Source of the DNA: Neoluteolibacter marinus
GTDB lineage: Bacteria > Verrucomicrobiota > Verrucomicrobiia > Verrucomicrobiales > Akkermansiaceae
Length of the DNA: 64,000 nt
Assembly (NCBI RefSeq): GCF_014904755.1
Contig: NZ_JACZFQ010000020.1
Location: 1 to 64,000, forward strand
Reading direction: 5' to 3'
The notes under the pieces were generated by a model. That model was not told where the DNA came from, ran no database searches, and saw nothing but the letters and a program-made list of their open reading frames with translations. This document shows, piece by piece, positions 46,396-55,967 of the stretch (the stretch's first letter is position 1; each line of letters begins with the position of its first letter). Both the position numbers and the translations under genes were made by a program.

Positions 46396-49300
46396 TTAGA
46401 TCTCCCCGCGGGACAGCCAGCGGAACGAGACGATTTTGTATTGGCGGCCATGGATTTGGTTCAAGGGGGTGAGGGAGCTGCCCCGGTCGGTCGGGGCGTT
46501 GGACGGATCGACGTAGTCCGGGATGCGCTGGACGAAGGCCTCGCAGTAGGCTCTTGCCGCGGGGTTGCCGTCGGCGTCGAAGGCTTCGCCCATGGTGCGG
46601 ATGCGGAAGGTGTCGGAGCGGGCGGTGAGGGCGGGGCCGATGACCTGCAGCACGTCGGCCTGTGTCAGCCAGCCGGGGATGCCGGTCGAGCGATAGCCCT
46701 GCTCCGGCTTGAAACGGGCATCCTTGAGCATCTCGCGGTCGGCGAGGATGCTGGCGACCGCGCCGTAGTTGTTGTCGCGGGAGGTCCGGGCCCAGTCGGG
46801 ATCGCCGGATGAATCCGGCGGGCGGCCGTCGGTGTCGGTGCCGTCGAAATCGGCGCGGGGAGCACCGTTCTTTTCGCGCAGCGTGACGGCGTCGGTCCGG
46901 GGGTCGATCCCGCTGAAGCCGTTGCGGCTGCCGTCGAGGCTGATGTTGGCGCCGCTTTCATCGATGGCCACCTGGAGGGCGCCGGCACGGGTGAGGGCGG
47001 GTTCGGCCCGGAGGTCGGCGAGGGCCCGGTTGACAAAATGGGCGACCGAAACGAAGGGGCCGCGGAGCCGGACCTGTTTGACGAGTTCCTCGGCAATGGC
47101 GTCCAGCTCGTCGTCGCTGACCCGGCGGAACCCCGCGAAAGAGTCGCTGTCTCGGCCGCTGGGCGGAGTCGCGGACGGACTGGTCTGGGCAAGGCTGCGC
47201 GGAAAGGCGGCGCCCTCGTCCGGGTCGGTGTCGGCGGCATGCTCGAAGTGCCGGGCGCTGGCGAGGAAGGCCTTCCAGGCGGTCTTGTCGGTCGAGTTGA
47301 CGTTGAAGCCGCCGTCGACGACAAGGTGCGAGGCAGCGGCGACCGGATCGCGGAAGGCCGCGGGCGTTCCGTGATCCAGCGGGAGCAGCGCCGGGTTTAC
47401 CGGGGTCGTGCCGCCATCCGGGACGGTGGAGAAGAAGAACGAGTCCCACAGCACCGCGTTGAGGAGATAGGAGATGTCGTAGTATGTGGTCCGGGTTTGC
47501 CGGGCTCCGGAAGGATTGGGTGAGCCGATGAGTTCGTAGTCGGCCCGGGACTGGGACGTCTGGCGGCGTTTGACGAAGGGGGTGGCGTAGGAGTTGCCGA
47601 CGGCGTTGCCCGGTTGGTGGCCGATCGACGCCATGGTGTCGTCACCGGTGAGATCGGCGTGTTGCAGTGCGGCGAGGGACGACAAGGTCGAGGGCAGGGA
47701 GAACAACACGGTGGTTTCGCTGCCCGAGGTGGAGTGTCCCCAGCGGACCGGCGACAGGGCGAGATTGCGGGTGAAACCCCCGCCGGTCTGGCCGCCCGGC
47801 GGACTCGCGGGCAGCTGGGACTTGCTGTCGTTGCTTTCGACGAAGAAGGGCGGGGGATTGTAGCTGGCAATCGGCTTGCGGAACCGGGTGGCCTGGAGAT
47901 TGAAGTCGGTGAAGGTGCGCAAGGTCGACGAGCGCTGGCCGGCTTCGTAAAGCGATGGCATCAAGGGCGTGTAGTCGGTGCCCGGCTGGCTGATCTGGAA
48001 GCTGTAAAGCATCAGCGGGAACGGCTGCGTTATCCGTGCGGCTTCCGGGGCGGAGAAGGTGCGCTGGTTGGGATAGAAGTAACCGTTGTCGAGTTCGAAG
48101 CGCTCGATCTGGCGCAGGACTGAACGGCTGGAGGTGCCCGCCAGCCGCATCTCCACCATCGCAAGCGTGGTCTGCCAGCTCTCGCGGACGTCCATCACGA
48201 GCGGCGCGGTGTAGCTGTTGGTGTTGGTCATCACGACGCAGTTGGTAAAGCTGTAGGGGCGGCTCGACTCGAAGGGCGCCAGGTCGACGTTGGTCCGGCG
48301 GGTCGCGGTCCGGGCGTCCCGCACCACGGTGCCTGCGATGGTGTAGGCGCGCGCCTCGCCGGGTGGGAGCGTGCCTGCTTTGATGCGGAACACCGCATTG
48401 TTGAAAACCGCGGGCTCGGACGGATCGCGGGGAATGTAGGCGGGGCCATTGCTGCCGCCGAGCGGCCAGATCCGCGACGGGTGGTTGCCGGAGGGGGTCT
48501 GGTTGAGCAATTCGATTTCGAGATCATCGTTCCAGGTCAGCGGCCGTGCGTAGGGATTGGCGATCGCGATGGCGATCTTGCCACAGGGGTCGACATAAAA
48601 GGTCGACGAGGACGACGAGCTGCCGGCGCGGATCCTGGCGCCCATGAGGATCCTGAAATCGATGATCAGCGGGGCGATGGCGGCGGTGAGGTTGCTGTCG
48701 CTGGGTTGGACGACCAGCTCCCCGGCATCCCGGGTGCGATCATGAAACTCCTTCACCGCGTCCCACAGCGGGGCCCTCATGGTGCGGGCGGCCGCGCGGG
48801 GAATGATCCTCGCGCCCTTGACCGGGTAGGTTTCGATCTCGGATTCCGGACTGGCCGTGGGCAGGTCGCCGTCTAGCAGCGAGGTCAGGTCGACCTTCAG
48901 CCCGCCATGCAGTGCATCGGCCAGCAGGGTGCGGCTGGCAGTGGTGGCGGAGTGGAAGATTTCCTGGCGGGGGCTGCTTCTGGTGCCACCGGATCCCGGG
49001 ATCAGCAGCTCCGTTTCCCCGAGCGTGATGGCTTTCGGCAAATCGTCGTGCGGTCCGGACAATGGTGTCGGGTAGTCTTCGAGGCCATCGATCGTTTCCC
49101 AGCCCCGCCGCTGGGCGACCAGGGACGCGTCGCTGGTATTGTCGTCGAGGGTCCGGGGAATGTCGATGCGCGCCTTGACGCCTTCGTCGCCGATCCACCA
49201 GGCGTACGAACCGGAAGGCGAGGGGGCGCCGGTAGCGGCGATCGGAACAACGGGCGCGACCACGTAGCGGTCGATGCTTCCGGGTCCGGTGCCGGCCGAT

Positions 49301-49881
49301 GCCCCGCCGACCAGCACCACGGCCTTTTCGGGATCGCCCACCTTGCCGCCGGCGTCAACCGCGAAGGTGGCATCGGAAGGCAGGAGCGACGGGCTTCCCG
49401 GCGGCGTTGCCCCGTCACGGCTGCTGACCAGCCAACTGACCACGGCGGGGCTGGGCGTCTGGGTGTAGATGGATGAGGGATCGTCGCGGTTGTTGAATAC
49501 CCCGGTCCAGTGGCGGGTGCCCGTCTGAATCGCGGTCAAGCCCTTGGTCTTGCGGTTGACCGAAGTCCCGTTTTGGGGCTGCGCCCCTGCGGGCAGGCGG
49601 GTGCCGTCGTCTTTGCCTGCGATGTCGGCCAGAGCCGTGACGCGCTGGTCCCGGCCGGTCTGCTTCTGGAGGTCGCCGATGGCCAGGATCAGAGCCATGT
49701 GGGCGTTCTGGCGGGCGGTTGCCATGGCCGTCGAGCCCGAGGCAGCGCGCAGGGAGATGGAGGAAAGTGTAAGGAGTCCCACGGCGATCACCATGAGGAG
49801 CGTCATCAGCGCGAGGGCGATGATGAGGGCGAATCCGCTCACTTTATGGGTGAAAACCTTGGTTTTTCGTGCCTTGAGCAT
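46396..49881 (-). CDS. Verru_Chthon cassette protein A
   Basis: 1161 residues. The N-terminus has a basic stretch and a prepilin-like helix (SGFALIIALALMTLLMVIAVGLLTL), as in type IV pilin-related proteins, followed by a long exported region with DKQTGRDQRVTA-like and HWTGVF motifs typical of the Verru_Chthon A family. In Verrucomicrobium and Chthoniobacter, the A protein occurs with pilin-like B, C and D proteins in a cassette. Here only A and one downstream secreted gene are visible. The function is unknown; a pseudopilus-type assembly or secretion role is inferred. Confidence 0.85.
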   Translation of the reverse strand: MLKARKTKVFTHKVSGFALIIALALMTLLMVIAVGLLTLSSISLRAASGSTAMATARQNAHMALILAIGDLQKQTGRDQRVTALADIAGKDDGTRLPAGAQPQNGTSVNRKTKGLTAIQTGTRHWTGVFNNRDDPSSIYTQTPSPAVVSWLVSSRDGATPPGSPSLLPSDATFAVDAGGKVGDPEKAVVLVGGASAGTGPGSIDRYVVAPVVPIAATGAPSPSGSYAWWIGDEGVKARIDIPRTLDDNTSDASLVAQRRGWETIDGLEDYPTPLSGPHDDLPKAITLGETELLIPGSGGTRSSPRQEIFHSATTASRTLLADALHGGLKVDLTSLLDGDLPTASPESEIETYPVKGARIIPRAAARTMRAPLWDAVKEFHDRTRDAGELVVQPSDSNLTAAIAPLIIDFRILMGARIRAGSSSSSSTFYVDPCGKIAIAIANPYARPLTWNDDLEIELLNQTPSGNHPSRIWPLGGSNGPAYIPRDPSEPAVFNNAVFRIKAGTLPPGEARAYTIAGTVVRDARTATRRTNVDLAPFESSRPYSFTNCVVMTNTNSYTAPLVMDVRESWQTTLAMVEMRLAGTSSRSVLRQIERFELDNGYFYPNQRTFSAPEAARITQPFPLMLYSFQISQPGTDYTPLMPSLYEAGQRSSTLRTFTDFNLQATRFRKPIASYNPPPFFVESNDSKSQLPASPPGGQTGGGFTRNLALSPVRWGHSTSGSETTVLFSLPSTLSSLAALQHADLTGDDTMASIGHQPGNAVGNSYATPFVKRRQTSQSRADYELIGSPNPSGARQTRTTYYDISYLLNAVLWDSFFFSTVPDGGTTPVNPALLPLDHGTPAAFRDPVAAASHLVVDGGFNVNSTDKTAWKAFLASARHFEHAADTDPDEGAAFPRSLAQTSPSATPPSGRDSDSFAGFRRVSDDELDAIAEELVKQVRLRGPFVSVAHFVNRALADLRAEPALTRAGALQVAIDESGANISLDGSRNGFSGIDPRTDAVTLREKNGAPRADFDGTDTDGRPPDSSGDPDWARTSRDNNYGAVASILADREMLKDARFKPEQGYRSTGIPGWLTQADVLQVIGPALTARSDTFRIRTMGEAFDADGNPAARAYCEAFVQRIPDYVDPSNAPTDRGSSLTPLNQIHGRQYKIVSFRWLSRGEI

Positions 49882-50414
49882 GAAGAGAGAACTTCGTTGT
49901 ATTTACATGATCAATGATCCTGTTTTTCGGCAATCAAAATGAGGGTTGGTAGGGAATGGAGATTATTGGACGTCGGCTGATGCCATTGGTCCGCGGATCT
50001 AGTCCGGGCCAGAAGAGGGCGCGTCTTCTCTGTCCCCGAGTGGGATTCATCAGGGGAGGAGACGGGTAAGGCGACGGAAAGATACCTATCCGAGGCGTGG
50101 GCATCCCCACGGCCGTGGAGGGGGGATTCTTGAATGGAGAGGAGGATTGCTGTCGGGAACGTTTGTTTTCGCAAGGATTTGCCTGCTGGGACGGGGTTGT
50201 TATTTGGGGCAATGTGGTGATTTCGGCGAGTTCGTCTACCACGTTCGTGGGATCTGGATCGAATGGGTTGGTGAAAAAATACAAATCTCGGGCGTCATCC
50301 ACCTAGCGGCTTTCTGAGCTTGCATGCAAACTTTGGCACAAGCTCCGGACGGAGCGTCCTTGGCTCGCGGCCAGGAATTCGTCCGCGGCCCAACCCGAGA
50401 AACCCAAGACATCA
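49882..50414. other. 533-base divergent intergenic region
   Basis: It separates the Verru_Chthon A gene from the PEP-CTERM gene and should contain both promoters. The short frames on both strands here (60-120 codons) have no coding character. One short palindrome, CCACG-TT-CGTGG, lies near 50238-50249. The lower GC of 49880-50330 compared with the flanks fits promoter DNA. No clear -35/-10 pair could be fixed by eye. Confidence 0.35.
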
Positions 50415-52046
50415 ATGAGACAAAGATTGCTGAATACCGCGGCCCTGGTCGGCATGGCATCGGCCGCCTATGGCCAGACCTGGACCAATGGAGGTGGAGA
50501 CCAATTGTGGGAGAATGGATCGAACTGGAGCGGCGGCGTGGTCCCGCAGACCGGCCTTCTCTACATCAACACCGCTACCCCGGGCCAGACGCCGATCCTC
50601 TCCTCCGCCGTGGAGCTCAAGTCGGCGGACAGCTTCATCGGCCAGGGCGCCGGTATCAGCGGGGTGCTCGACATCAATGCCGGGGGTTCCGTCGATACCT
50701 CGACGAAGTGGATGTTCATCGGTGATGCCGGCGGGACCGGGACGGTGAACGTCAATGCCGGCGGCAGCCTGAGCTCGGACAACCTGCTGCGCCTCGGCAA
50801 CGGCGGCGGAACCGGTTTCCTCAACATCGCCGCCGGCGGGGTGGTCAATGTGGCGGGGGCCTCGAACCTTTCCGCGACCAGCAAGATCAGCATCACCGGC
50901 GACGGTTCACTCACCACCACCGCCAACAACCGAGACATCCAGAATCTCACCGCGACCTCGTTCACGGGCCTGATCAGCAGCGGTCGCGACGTGGAGTTCG
51001 ACACCATCACCAGCGACGTTTCCGGCGGCACGGTGTCGGCCGGCGGGCAGATTTTCATCGGCCGTGGCGAAACCGGCCAACTCGACCTGAACTCCGGCGA
51101 AATCGGCTCCGGGGCCTGGCTGGTGGTCGGGATCGGGGCGGGAGGCAATGGCACTTTCAACGTCAACGACGGGACCATCAACAGTTCCCAAACCAGCGGC
51201 TTCACGACGATCGGTGCCGACGGTGGCACCGGGGTGGTCAACCAGAGCGGTGGCACCTGGACGGAGTTCAACAAGACCATCCTCGGCGAGAATGCCAACG
51301 GTAGCGGGAGCTACTACCTGACCGGTGGAATTCACCAGACCGGAGCCATCGAAACCGGGGGCGGAACGGGATACTTCGAGCTCAATGGCGGCACCCTGCG
51401 CGCCGGCCGCAATGAGAGCAACTTCATCAATGCCACCACCAGCGTGGTCGTCGGAAGCAGCGGTGGCGCGATCGACACCAACGGCTTCGATGTCAGTTCC
51501 AACGCCGATCTCACCGGCACCGGAGCGCTCGCCAAGCAGGGCGGGGGATCGCTCAACCTGGCCGGTGCCGCCAACAGCCTCGGCTCGGTGAGCGTGTCGG
51601 CGGGCACCCTCTTCATCAGCGGTGCCCTCGGCACCACGGATGGCGTACTTGTCGGAGCCGGGGCGGCGATCGGTGCCGGCGATCTTGATGGCGGCGCGCT
51701 CACGGGGGATCTCGAAATTGCCGCGGGTGGCCTGATCGACATCAGCCGAGGCCTGCTCCTGGTTTCCAGCGGCACGGTCACGTTCGGAGACTTCGGCTTC
51801 GGGGACATCGTCGGCTTCGACGTGAACTCCGCGGCCAACGGGACCTACACCCTGATCGACGGCGACTTCACGCTCGATTCATCCAACATCGCGAACTTCG
51901 GGGAAGGCAACGCCCTCGATCTGGGCGGCGGTCGTTTCGCCTATTTCGGCGAGGGCAGCCTGACCGCGATCGTGGTGCCCGAGCCGTCGATCGCCCTCCT
52001 GGGCGGTTTCGGATTGCTCGGCCTGTTGCGCCGGCGCCGCGCTTGA
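50415..52046 (+). CDS. autotransporter-type beta-strand repeat protein with PEP-CTERM anchor
   Basis: 543 residues with signal peptide (LLNTAALVGMASAAYGQ). The body is built of short Gly/Asn/Ser-rich beta-strand repeats (GGGTGFLNIAAGGVVNV, GGTGVVNQSGGTW and so on), the autotransporter-associated beta-strand type. The C-terminus VPEPSIALLGGFGLLGLLRRRRA is a complete PEP-CTERM signal: PEP, hydrophobic helix, basic end. In bacteria with the exosortase system such proteins are cut and attached or released at the surface with extracellular polysaccharide. No exosortase gene is in the window. Confidence 0.88.
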   Translation: MRQRLLNTAALVGMASAAYGQTWTNGGGDQLWENGSNWSGGVVPQTGLLYINTATPGQTPILSSAVELKSADSFIGQGAGISGVLDINAGGSVDTSTKWMFIGDAGGTGTVNVNAGGSLSSDNLLRLGNGGGTGFLNIAAGGVVNVAGASNLSATSKISITGDGSLTTTANNRDIQNLTATSFTGLISSGRDVEFDTITSDVSGGTVSAGGQIFIGRGETGQLDLNSGEIGSGAWLVVGIGAGGNGTFNVNDGTINSSQTSGFTTIGADGGTGVVNQSGGTWTEFNKTILGENANGSGSYYLTGGIHQTGAIETGGGTGYFELNGGTLRAGRNESNFINATTSVVVGSSGGAIDTNGFDVSSNADLTGTGALAKQGGGSLNLAGAANSLGSVSVSAGTLFISGALGTTDGVLVGAGAAIGAGDLDGGALTGDLEIAAGGLIDISRGLLLVSSGTVTFGDFGFGDIVGFDVNSAANGTYTLIDGDFTLDSSNIANFGEGNALDLGGGRFAYFGEGSLTAIVVPEPSIALLGGFGLLGLLRRRRA

Positions 52047-52134
52047 GTTCATGCCGAGTTGATCGGGTTGCGCCGCGGATCCCGGGTCCGCGGCGCGACC
52101 TTGAACTCCCATTCATCCCGGCACAGCATCCGTC

Positions 52135-53628
52135 GTGATCGAGAAAGTGATTGTCCTGGGCTCGGGCAGCGCCGGCCTGTTGGCGGCCCTCACCCTGAAG
52201 CGGAAGATCCCGAAGCTGGAGGTCGAGATCGTGCGCGATCCCGACCTCGGGGTGATCGGGGTCGGCGAAGGCACGACGCCGTTCTTCCCCCATCACCTTT
52301 TCGACTACCTCGGCATCAAGCGGAAGCGCTTCTATCAGATGGCGGAACCCACCTGGAAGCTGGGCATCCGCTTCTTGTGGGGGACACGGGGAGCCTTCGA
52401 CTACTCGTTCTCCCAGCAGCTGGACAAACAGTTCGCCGGATTGAAAATGCCCAACGGATTCTTCTGCGACGACGAGTTCACGGATGTCGACCAGCCGGCG
52501 GCCCTGATGCGGGCCGGCAAGGCGTTCACCCGTCTGGCCAACCAGGCCCCGGACATCCAGGGGTGGCACGCCTTCCACATCGAGAACCACAAGCTCGTCG
52601 AAACCCTCGAAACTGAAGCCAGGGAGTCGCGGGTCAAGATCACCGACGGCAAGATGGCCGGTGCGGAACGGGGCGAGGCGGGGATCGCGGCCATTCATCT
52701 GGCCGACGGCCGTCGCCTGGAGGCGGACCTGTTCGTCGATTCGAGCGGCTTTGCCAGCGAGTTGCTCGGCAAGGCCCTCGAGGAACCGTTCGAGGATTTC
52801 GGCAAAACCCTCTTCTGCGACCGTGCGGTGGTCGGCGGATGGCAGCGCGGCGATCAGGAATCGATCATGGCCTACACCACCGCCGAGACGATGGACAGCG
52901 GCTGGTGCTGGAAGATCGAGCACGAGCACTTCATCAACCGCGGCTACGTCTACTGCTCGGACATGATTTCCGACGAGCAGGCCTTCGAGGAGTTCCGTCG
53001 CAAGAACCCGAAGGTGCCCGATGCGCCGCGCATCGTCCGCTTCCGGTCCGGATTCTACCGCCGCAGCTGGGTCGGCAACGTGGTGGCGATCGGCAACTCG
53101 GCGGGCTTCGTCGAGCCCTTGGAGGCCACCGCGCTGATGATGGTCTGCGGTGCCTGCCGGACCTTGGTCGACATGCTGCAGCAGGCACTGCTGGATCCGA
53201 CGCCGAGCTGCCGTGACCTCTTCAACGAGATCAAGCTCAAGGAATGGCGGATGATCCGCGATTTCCTCGGCCTGCACTACCAGTTGAATAATGCCGACGA
53301 CACGCCGTTCTGGCGGCGCTGCCGGGAGGAGACCGATCTCTCCGAATTGCAGGGGCTGCTGGAATACTACACCGAAAACGGTCCCTCGGGTTTCTGCCGG
53401 AACCGGATTCCGGGGACGACCAATGACTTCGGGCTGGAAGGATTCCTCGTCATGCTGGTCGGCAACCAGACGCCCTACCGCAAGCGCTACCAGGCGCCCG
53501 CCCAGGAGCTGAGGGTGTGGAATGAACGGCGTTCCCTCCACGCGAACCTGGCGCGGAAGGGCATCGACGTGAAGGAAGCCCTCGCCTTCGTACGCCACCC
53601 GGGCTGGCAGTGGCACGGCGACAGTTAG
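52135..53628 (+). CDS. flavin-dependent halogenase-like oxidoreductase (tryptophan halogenase family)
   Basis: 497 residues from a GTG at 52135. It has the FAD-binding GSGSAGLLAALTL, VGVGEGTTPFF, the halogenase lysine (EPTWK75LGIRF) that forms lysine chloramine in true halogenases, and FVEPLEATAL with the conserved glutamate. The normally conserved WxWxIP motif reads GWCWKIE, with Glu replacing Pro. That blocks monooxygenase chemistry in known halogenases when intact, so the altered motif leaves both halogenation and hydroxylation possible. No nearby biosynthetic cluster or flavin reductase is present. Confidence 0.83.
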   Translation: MIEKVIVLGSGSAGLLAALTLKRKIPKLEVEIVRDPDLGVIGVGEGTTPFFPHHLFDYLGIKRKRFYQMAEPTWKLGIRFLWGTRGAFDYSFSQQLDKQFAGLKMPNGFFCDDEFTDVDQPAALMRAGKAFTRLANQAPDIQGWHAFHIENHKLVETLETEARESRVKITDGKMAGAERGEAGIAAIHLADGRRLEADLFVDSSGFASELLGKALEEPFEDFGKTLFCDRAVVGGWQRGDQESIMAYTTAETMDSGWCWKIEHEHFINRGYVYCSDMISDEQAFEEFRRKNPKVPDAPRIVRFRSGFYRRSWVGNVVAIGNSAGFVEPLEATALMMVCGACRTLVDMLQQALLDPTPSCRDLFNEIKLKEWRMIRDFLGLHYQLNNADDTPFWRRCREETDLSELQGLLEYYTENGPSGFCRNRIPGTTNDFGLEGFLVMLVGNQTPYRKRYQAPAQELRVWNERRSLHANLARKGIDVKEALAFVRHPGWQWHGDS

Positions 53629-53634
53629 AGTCGA

Positions 53635-54285
53635 TCAGCCACCGGCCGCTTCGTGTTCCGCCTTCGCGGCCTTGCGGGTCTCAGCGACGAAATGGTTGCA
53701 GGCCTCGCGGCAGAGCAAGGGGATGGCCGCCGCGTGATTGATGTCGCCGACGACCCCGTCGAAACGGGTCGCCTCGCTGTCATCCAGCGGGGTGTCGGCA
53801 TCGATCTGCCACAGGATTTTCTTCACGCAGCAATGGCCGGGGCCGCAGACCTCGCGGACCAGCCGCTGGGCGCCATCGTCGCTGATGTTGCGGGCGAAGC
53901 GATACATGCCGGTCTGGCGGTTGAGCTTGTCGCGGAGGTGCTGGACCTCCAGCCGGTCCGCCTGCTTGGCGAACCACAATCCGGCCGCGGCGGGGTAGAA
54001 GGCGTCCAGCGCCTCGTGGAGTTCAGCCGCGGACCCGAGACGGAGTTGCCAGCCGCGCTTGAGCGAGAGCTCGCCCTTGGTGAAACGGTAGTGGCCGTCG
54101 TCCGCCCAGGTCGCGATCTCGCGGGCCGCGGCGGCTTCGTCGCGGGTTTCGAGCAAGGCGGGATCGGCGTTCTCGTCGTCGATGTGGCGCAGCGTGAAAC
54201 CGTCGCCGCTCGGCTGGATCGAGATTTGTCCGATGCGTCGGACGCCACCGCTGACGGCGCGGGAAAGTTGTTCGGCGAGCTTCAT
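53635..54285 (-). CDS. DR2241-type 4Fe-4S domain protein
   Basis: 216 residues. A cysteine set, VCGPGHCCVKK and LLCREACN, matches the C-terminal iron-sulfur domain of Deinococcus DR2241, where it is joined to a CbiX-like chelatase. Here the chelatase is a separate gene whose stop overlaps this start by four bases (ATGA at 54282-54285), so the two are translationally coupled. The role is probably in metal insertion into a tetrapyrrole, or in sensing it; this rests on the DR2241 parallel and not on direct evidence. Confidence 0.7.
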   Translation of the reverse strand: MKLAEQLSRAVSGGVRRIGQISIQPSGDGFTLRHIDDENADPALLETRDEAAAAREIATWADDGHYRFTKGELSLKRGWQLRLGSAAELHEALDAFYPAAAGLWFAKQADRLEVQHLRDKLNRQTGMYRFARNISDDGAQRLVREVCGPGHCCVKKILWQIDADTPLDDSEATRFDGVVGDINHAAAIPLLCREACNHFVAETRKAAKAEHEAAGG

Positions 54286-55094
54286 GATTGTTTCGCGTCG
54301 AAATCGGCGACCTGGTCGAGGATGACATCGGCGAGGTGGCGCTCGGTGCCGATCGCGGAGGAATAGTAGAGGGTCTTGCCGCGCAGGGCGTGGGGATTGT
54401 GGCGGAACACCTCGCGTTTGCTGGCGGCTTCGCCGGGCTCGGCCTCGATGCCGAGCAGCACCGGGATGTCCTGGTAGCTGTGCAGGCCGTCGGCGATGAA
54501 GAAGGGGACCACGACCACGTTCGGGGTGGTGGCGAGCTTGTCCCAGTCGGCGATGAAGGGCTGTTCCTCCATGTAGGCGTCCAGCACCTCGGCGTAGCCG
54601 GCGCCGGAGGCCTTGATCTGGGCGACCTGGTCCTTGATCGCCTTGGTCGAGTTCTGGTTCAGGCCGGTGCCGTGGCCGACGATGAACAAGGTCGTCTCCG
54701 CCGGGTCGGCGAAAGGCGCGACGTCATGGGCACGGCGCAGCAGCAGCCCGGTCATCGACGGGTGAACGCCGACGGGAAGCGTGTAGTGCCAGGTCTTTCC
54801 CGCTCGCCGGGTGGTCGGGCCGTCGAGTTCGAGTTCGCGCGGGATCACCTCTTGGGTGAAATAGCCCTCGCTGATGAAATCCGGGACCACGTAAACCTCG
54901 TCCGCGTCGATCATGTACGGCGCCTCGCGCATCGACGGCTCCTCCTTCCAGAAGCAGCAGTGCACTTCGCCAAACGCTCCCTGGCGCCGGATCTCGTCGG
55001 CGTGGTCGAAATAGGGGGCAGACGAATCCGGGTTCTCGGTCGAGCCATGGCCGACGATCAACAGCGCGGCGTGTGGCTTGGGCGTGAAAGGCAT
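54282..55094 (-). CDS. CbiX/SirB-like sirohydrochlorin chelatase
   Basis: 270 residues. Two tandem chelatase-type halves are seen: LLIVGHGSTENPDSSAPYFDHA near the start and LFIVGHGTGLNQNSTKAIKDQ in the middle. Each starts with a GHG loop whose histidine binds the metal. VVPFFIADGLHSYQDIP is also typical of the family. These enzymes put Co2+ or Fe2+ into sirohydrochlorin for cobalamin or siroheme. It is translationally coupled to the iron-sulfur domain gene downstream. Confidence 0.83.
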   Translation of the reverse strand: MPFTPKPHAALLIVGHGSTENPDSSAPYFDHADEIRRQGAFGEVHCCFWKEEPSMREAPYMIDADEVYVVPDFISEGYFTQEVIPRELELDGPTTRRAGKTWHYTLPVGVHPSMTGLLLRRAHDVAPFADPAETTLFIVGHGTGLNQNSTKAIKDQVAQIKASGAGYAEVLDAYMEEQPFIADWDKLATTPNVVVVPFFIADGLHSYQDIPVLLGIEAEPGEAASKREVFRHNPHALRGKTLYYSSAIGTERHLADVILDQVADFDAKQS

Positions 55095-55175
55095 GCCCCG
55101 AACGTGCGCAGCGAGCCGACGGATGCAAGACGGGCTTTTGTTGATCGCCGGAACTTTTCGGCCCAGCCTCGGCGC

Positions 55176-55820
55176 GTGCTGCCGCAGCTACGACTTTGGA
55201 TCGATGACACGCCGCGCGACGGCCCACAGAACATGGCGGTCGACGAGTGGCTGGCGGCGACCAGCGATCAGGCGGTGCTCCGTTCCTACCGCTGGCAACC
55301 GGGGTGGGGGAGCTTCGGCTACTTCGTGAAAACGGCCGAGCTGCCGGCCGGCGGATTGAAATGGGTCCGGCGGTGGACCGGCGGCGGGATCGTGGACCAC
55401 TCCGCCGATTGGACCTTCACCTTGTTCATCCCCCGGGGGCTCGGATTGGCCGAGGCCAAGGGGGGAGAAAGCTACCGGATCATTCACCGGGCGCTGGTCG
55501 ATGCCCTGCGCGGCGCGGGCGTGGTCGCGAGCCTGGCGGGGACCATGCCGCCCGCAGCGGGCGGCGAGTGTTTCATCCGGCCGGTCGAGCACGACCTCCT
55601 CGACCCCGGCGGGCGGAAAATTGCCGGTGGCGGCCAGCGCCGGACCCAGCGCGGCTTGCTGCACCAGGGATCGGTCGCGGTTGCATGCCGGCCGGAGCGG
55701 GAACTGGCGGCTGCCTTGGCGGAGCAGGTGTTGCCGTGGTCCGATGAGCCGGATGACGGGGTACTGGCGCTGCGGGTGCAGCAACGTTACGGGCGCCCGG
55801 AATGGACCGGTAGGCGCTAG
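55176..55820 (+). CDS. lipoate-protein ligase A-like (BPL/LplA/LipB) protein
   Basis: 214 residues from a GTG at 55176; an ATG at 55233 is an alternative. The core fits the LplA fold: NMAVDEWL near the start, then RSYRWQPGWGSFGYF, VRRWTGGGIVDH (RRxxGGG) and DPGGRKIAGGGQRRT with the lysine that contacts the adenylate. These enzymes attach lipoate to E2 or H proteins or transfer octanoyl groups; some members have unknown targets. No target protein is near. The protein is shorter than E. coli LplA because it lacks the C-terminal domain. Confidence 0.83.
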   Translation: MLPQLRLWIDDTPRDGPQNMAVDEWLAATSDQAVLRSYRWQPGWGSFGYFVKTAELPAGGLKWVRRWTGGGIVDHSADWTFTLFIPRGLGLAEAKGGESYRIIHRALVDALRGAGVVASLAGTMPPAAGGECFIRPVEHDLLDPGGRKIAGGGQRRTQRGLLHQGSVAVACRPERELAAALAEQVLPWSDEPDDGVLALRVQQRYGRPEWTGRR

Positions 55821-55890
55821 CAAGATAATCCCCGCGCGGGCGGCTTTGGTCTTGCAAGTGGCAGGGGCCTTGAGGATTGTCCCGCCCGTC

Positions 55891-55967
55891 CGGGGCGTAA
55901 CTCAGCCTGGTAGAGTGCCTGCTTTGGGAGCAGGATGTCGTCAGTTCGAATCTGGCCGCCCCGACCA
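55891..55967 (+). tRNA. tRNA-Pro (anticodon TGG)
   Basis: The acceptor stem CGGGGCG pairs with CGCCCCG, followed by A and an encoded CCA (55965-55967). The anticodon stem CCTGC/GCAGG encloses TTTGGGA, anticodon TGG. The T loop GTTCGAATC is canonical. Everything to the right up to about 62.7 kb looks accessory, so this tRNA may have been an integration site, though no duplicate 3' end was found. Confidence 0.97.

Noticed and set aside
54288-55175. Upstream extension of the lipoate ligase-like gene
   Set aside because: It is antisense to the chelatase gene and lacks coding character; the LplA-type homology begins near 55190.
55840-55890. Sigma-70-like promoter for tRNA-Pro (TTGCAA, 17 bases, GATTGT)
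   Set aside because: The -35 and spacing are acceptable but the -10 is poor, so it was not listed as a feature.
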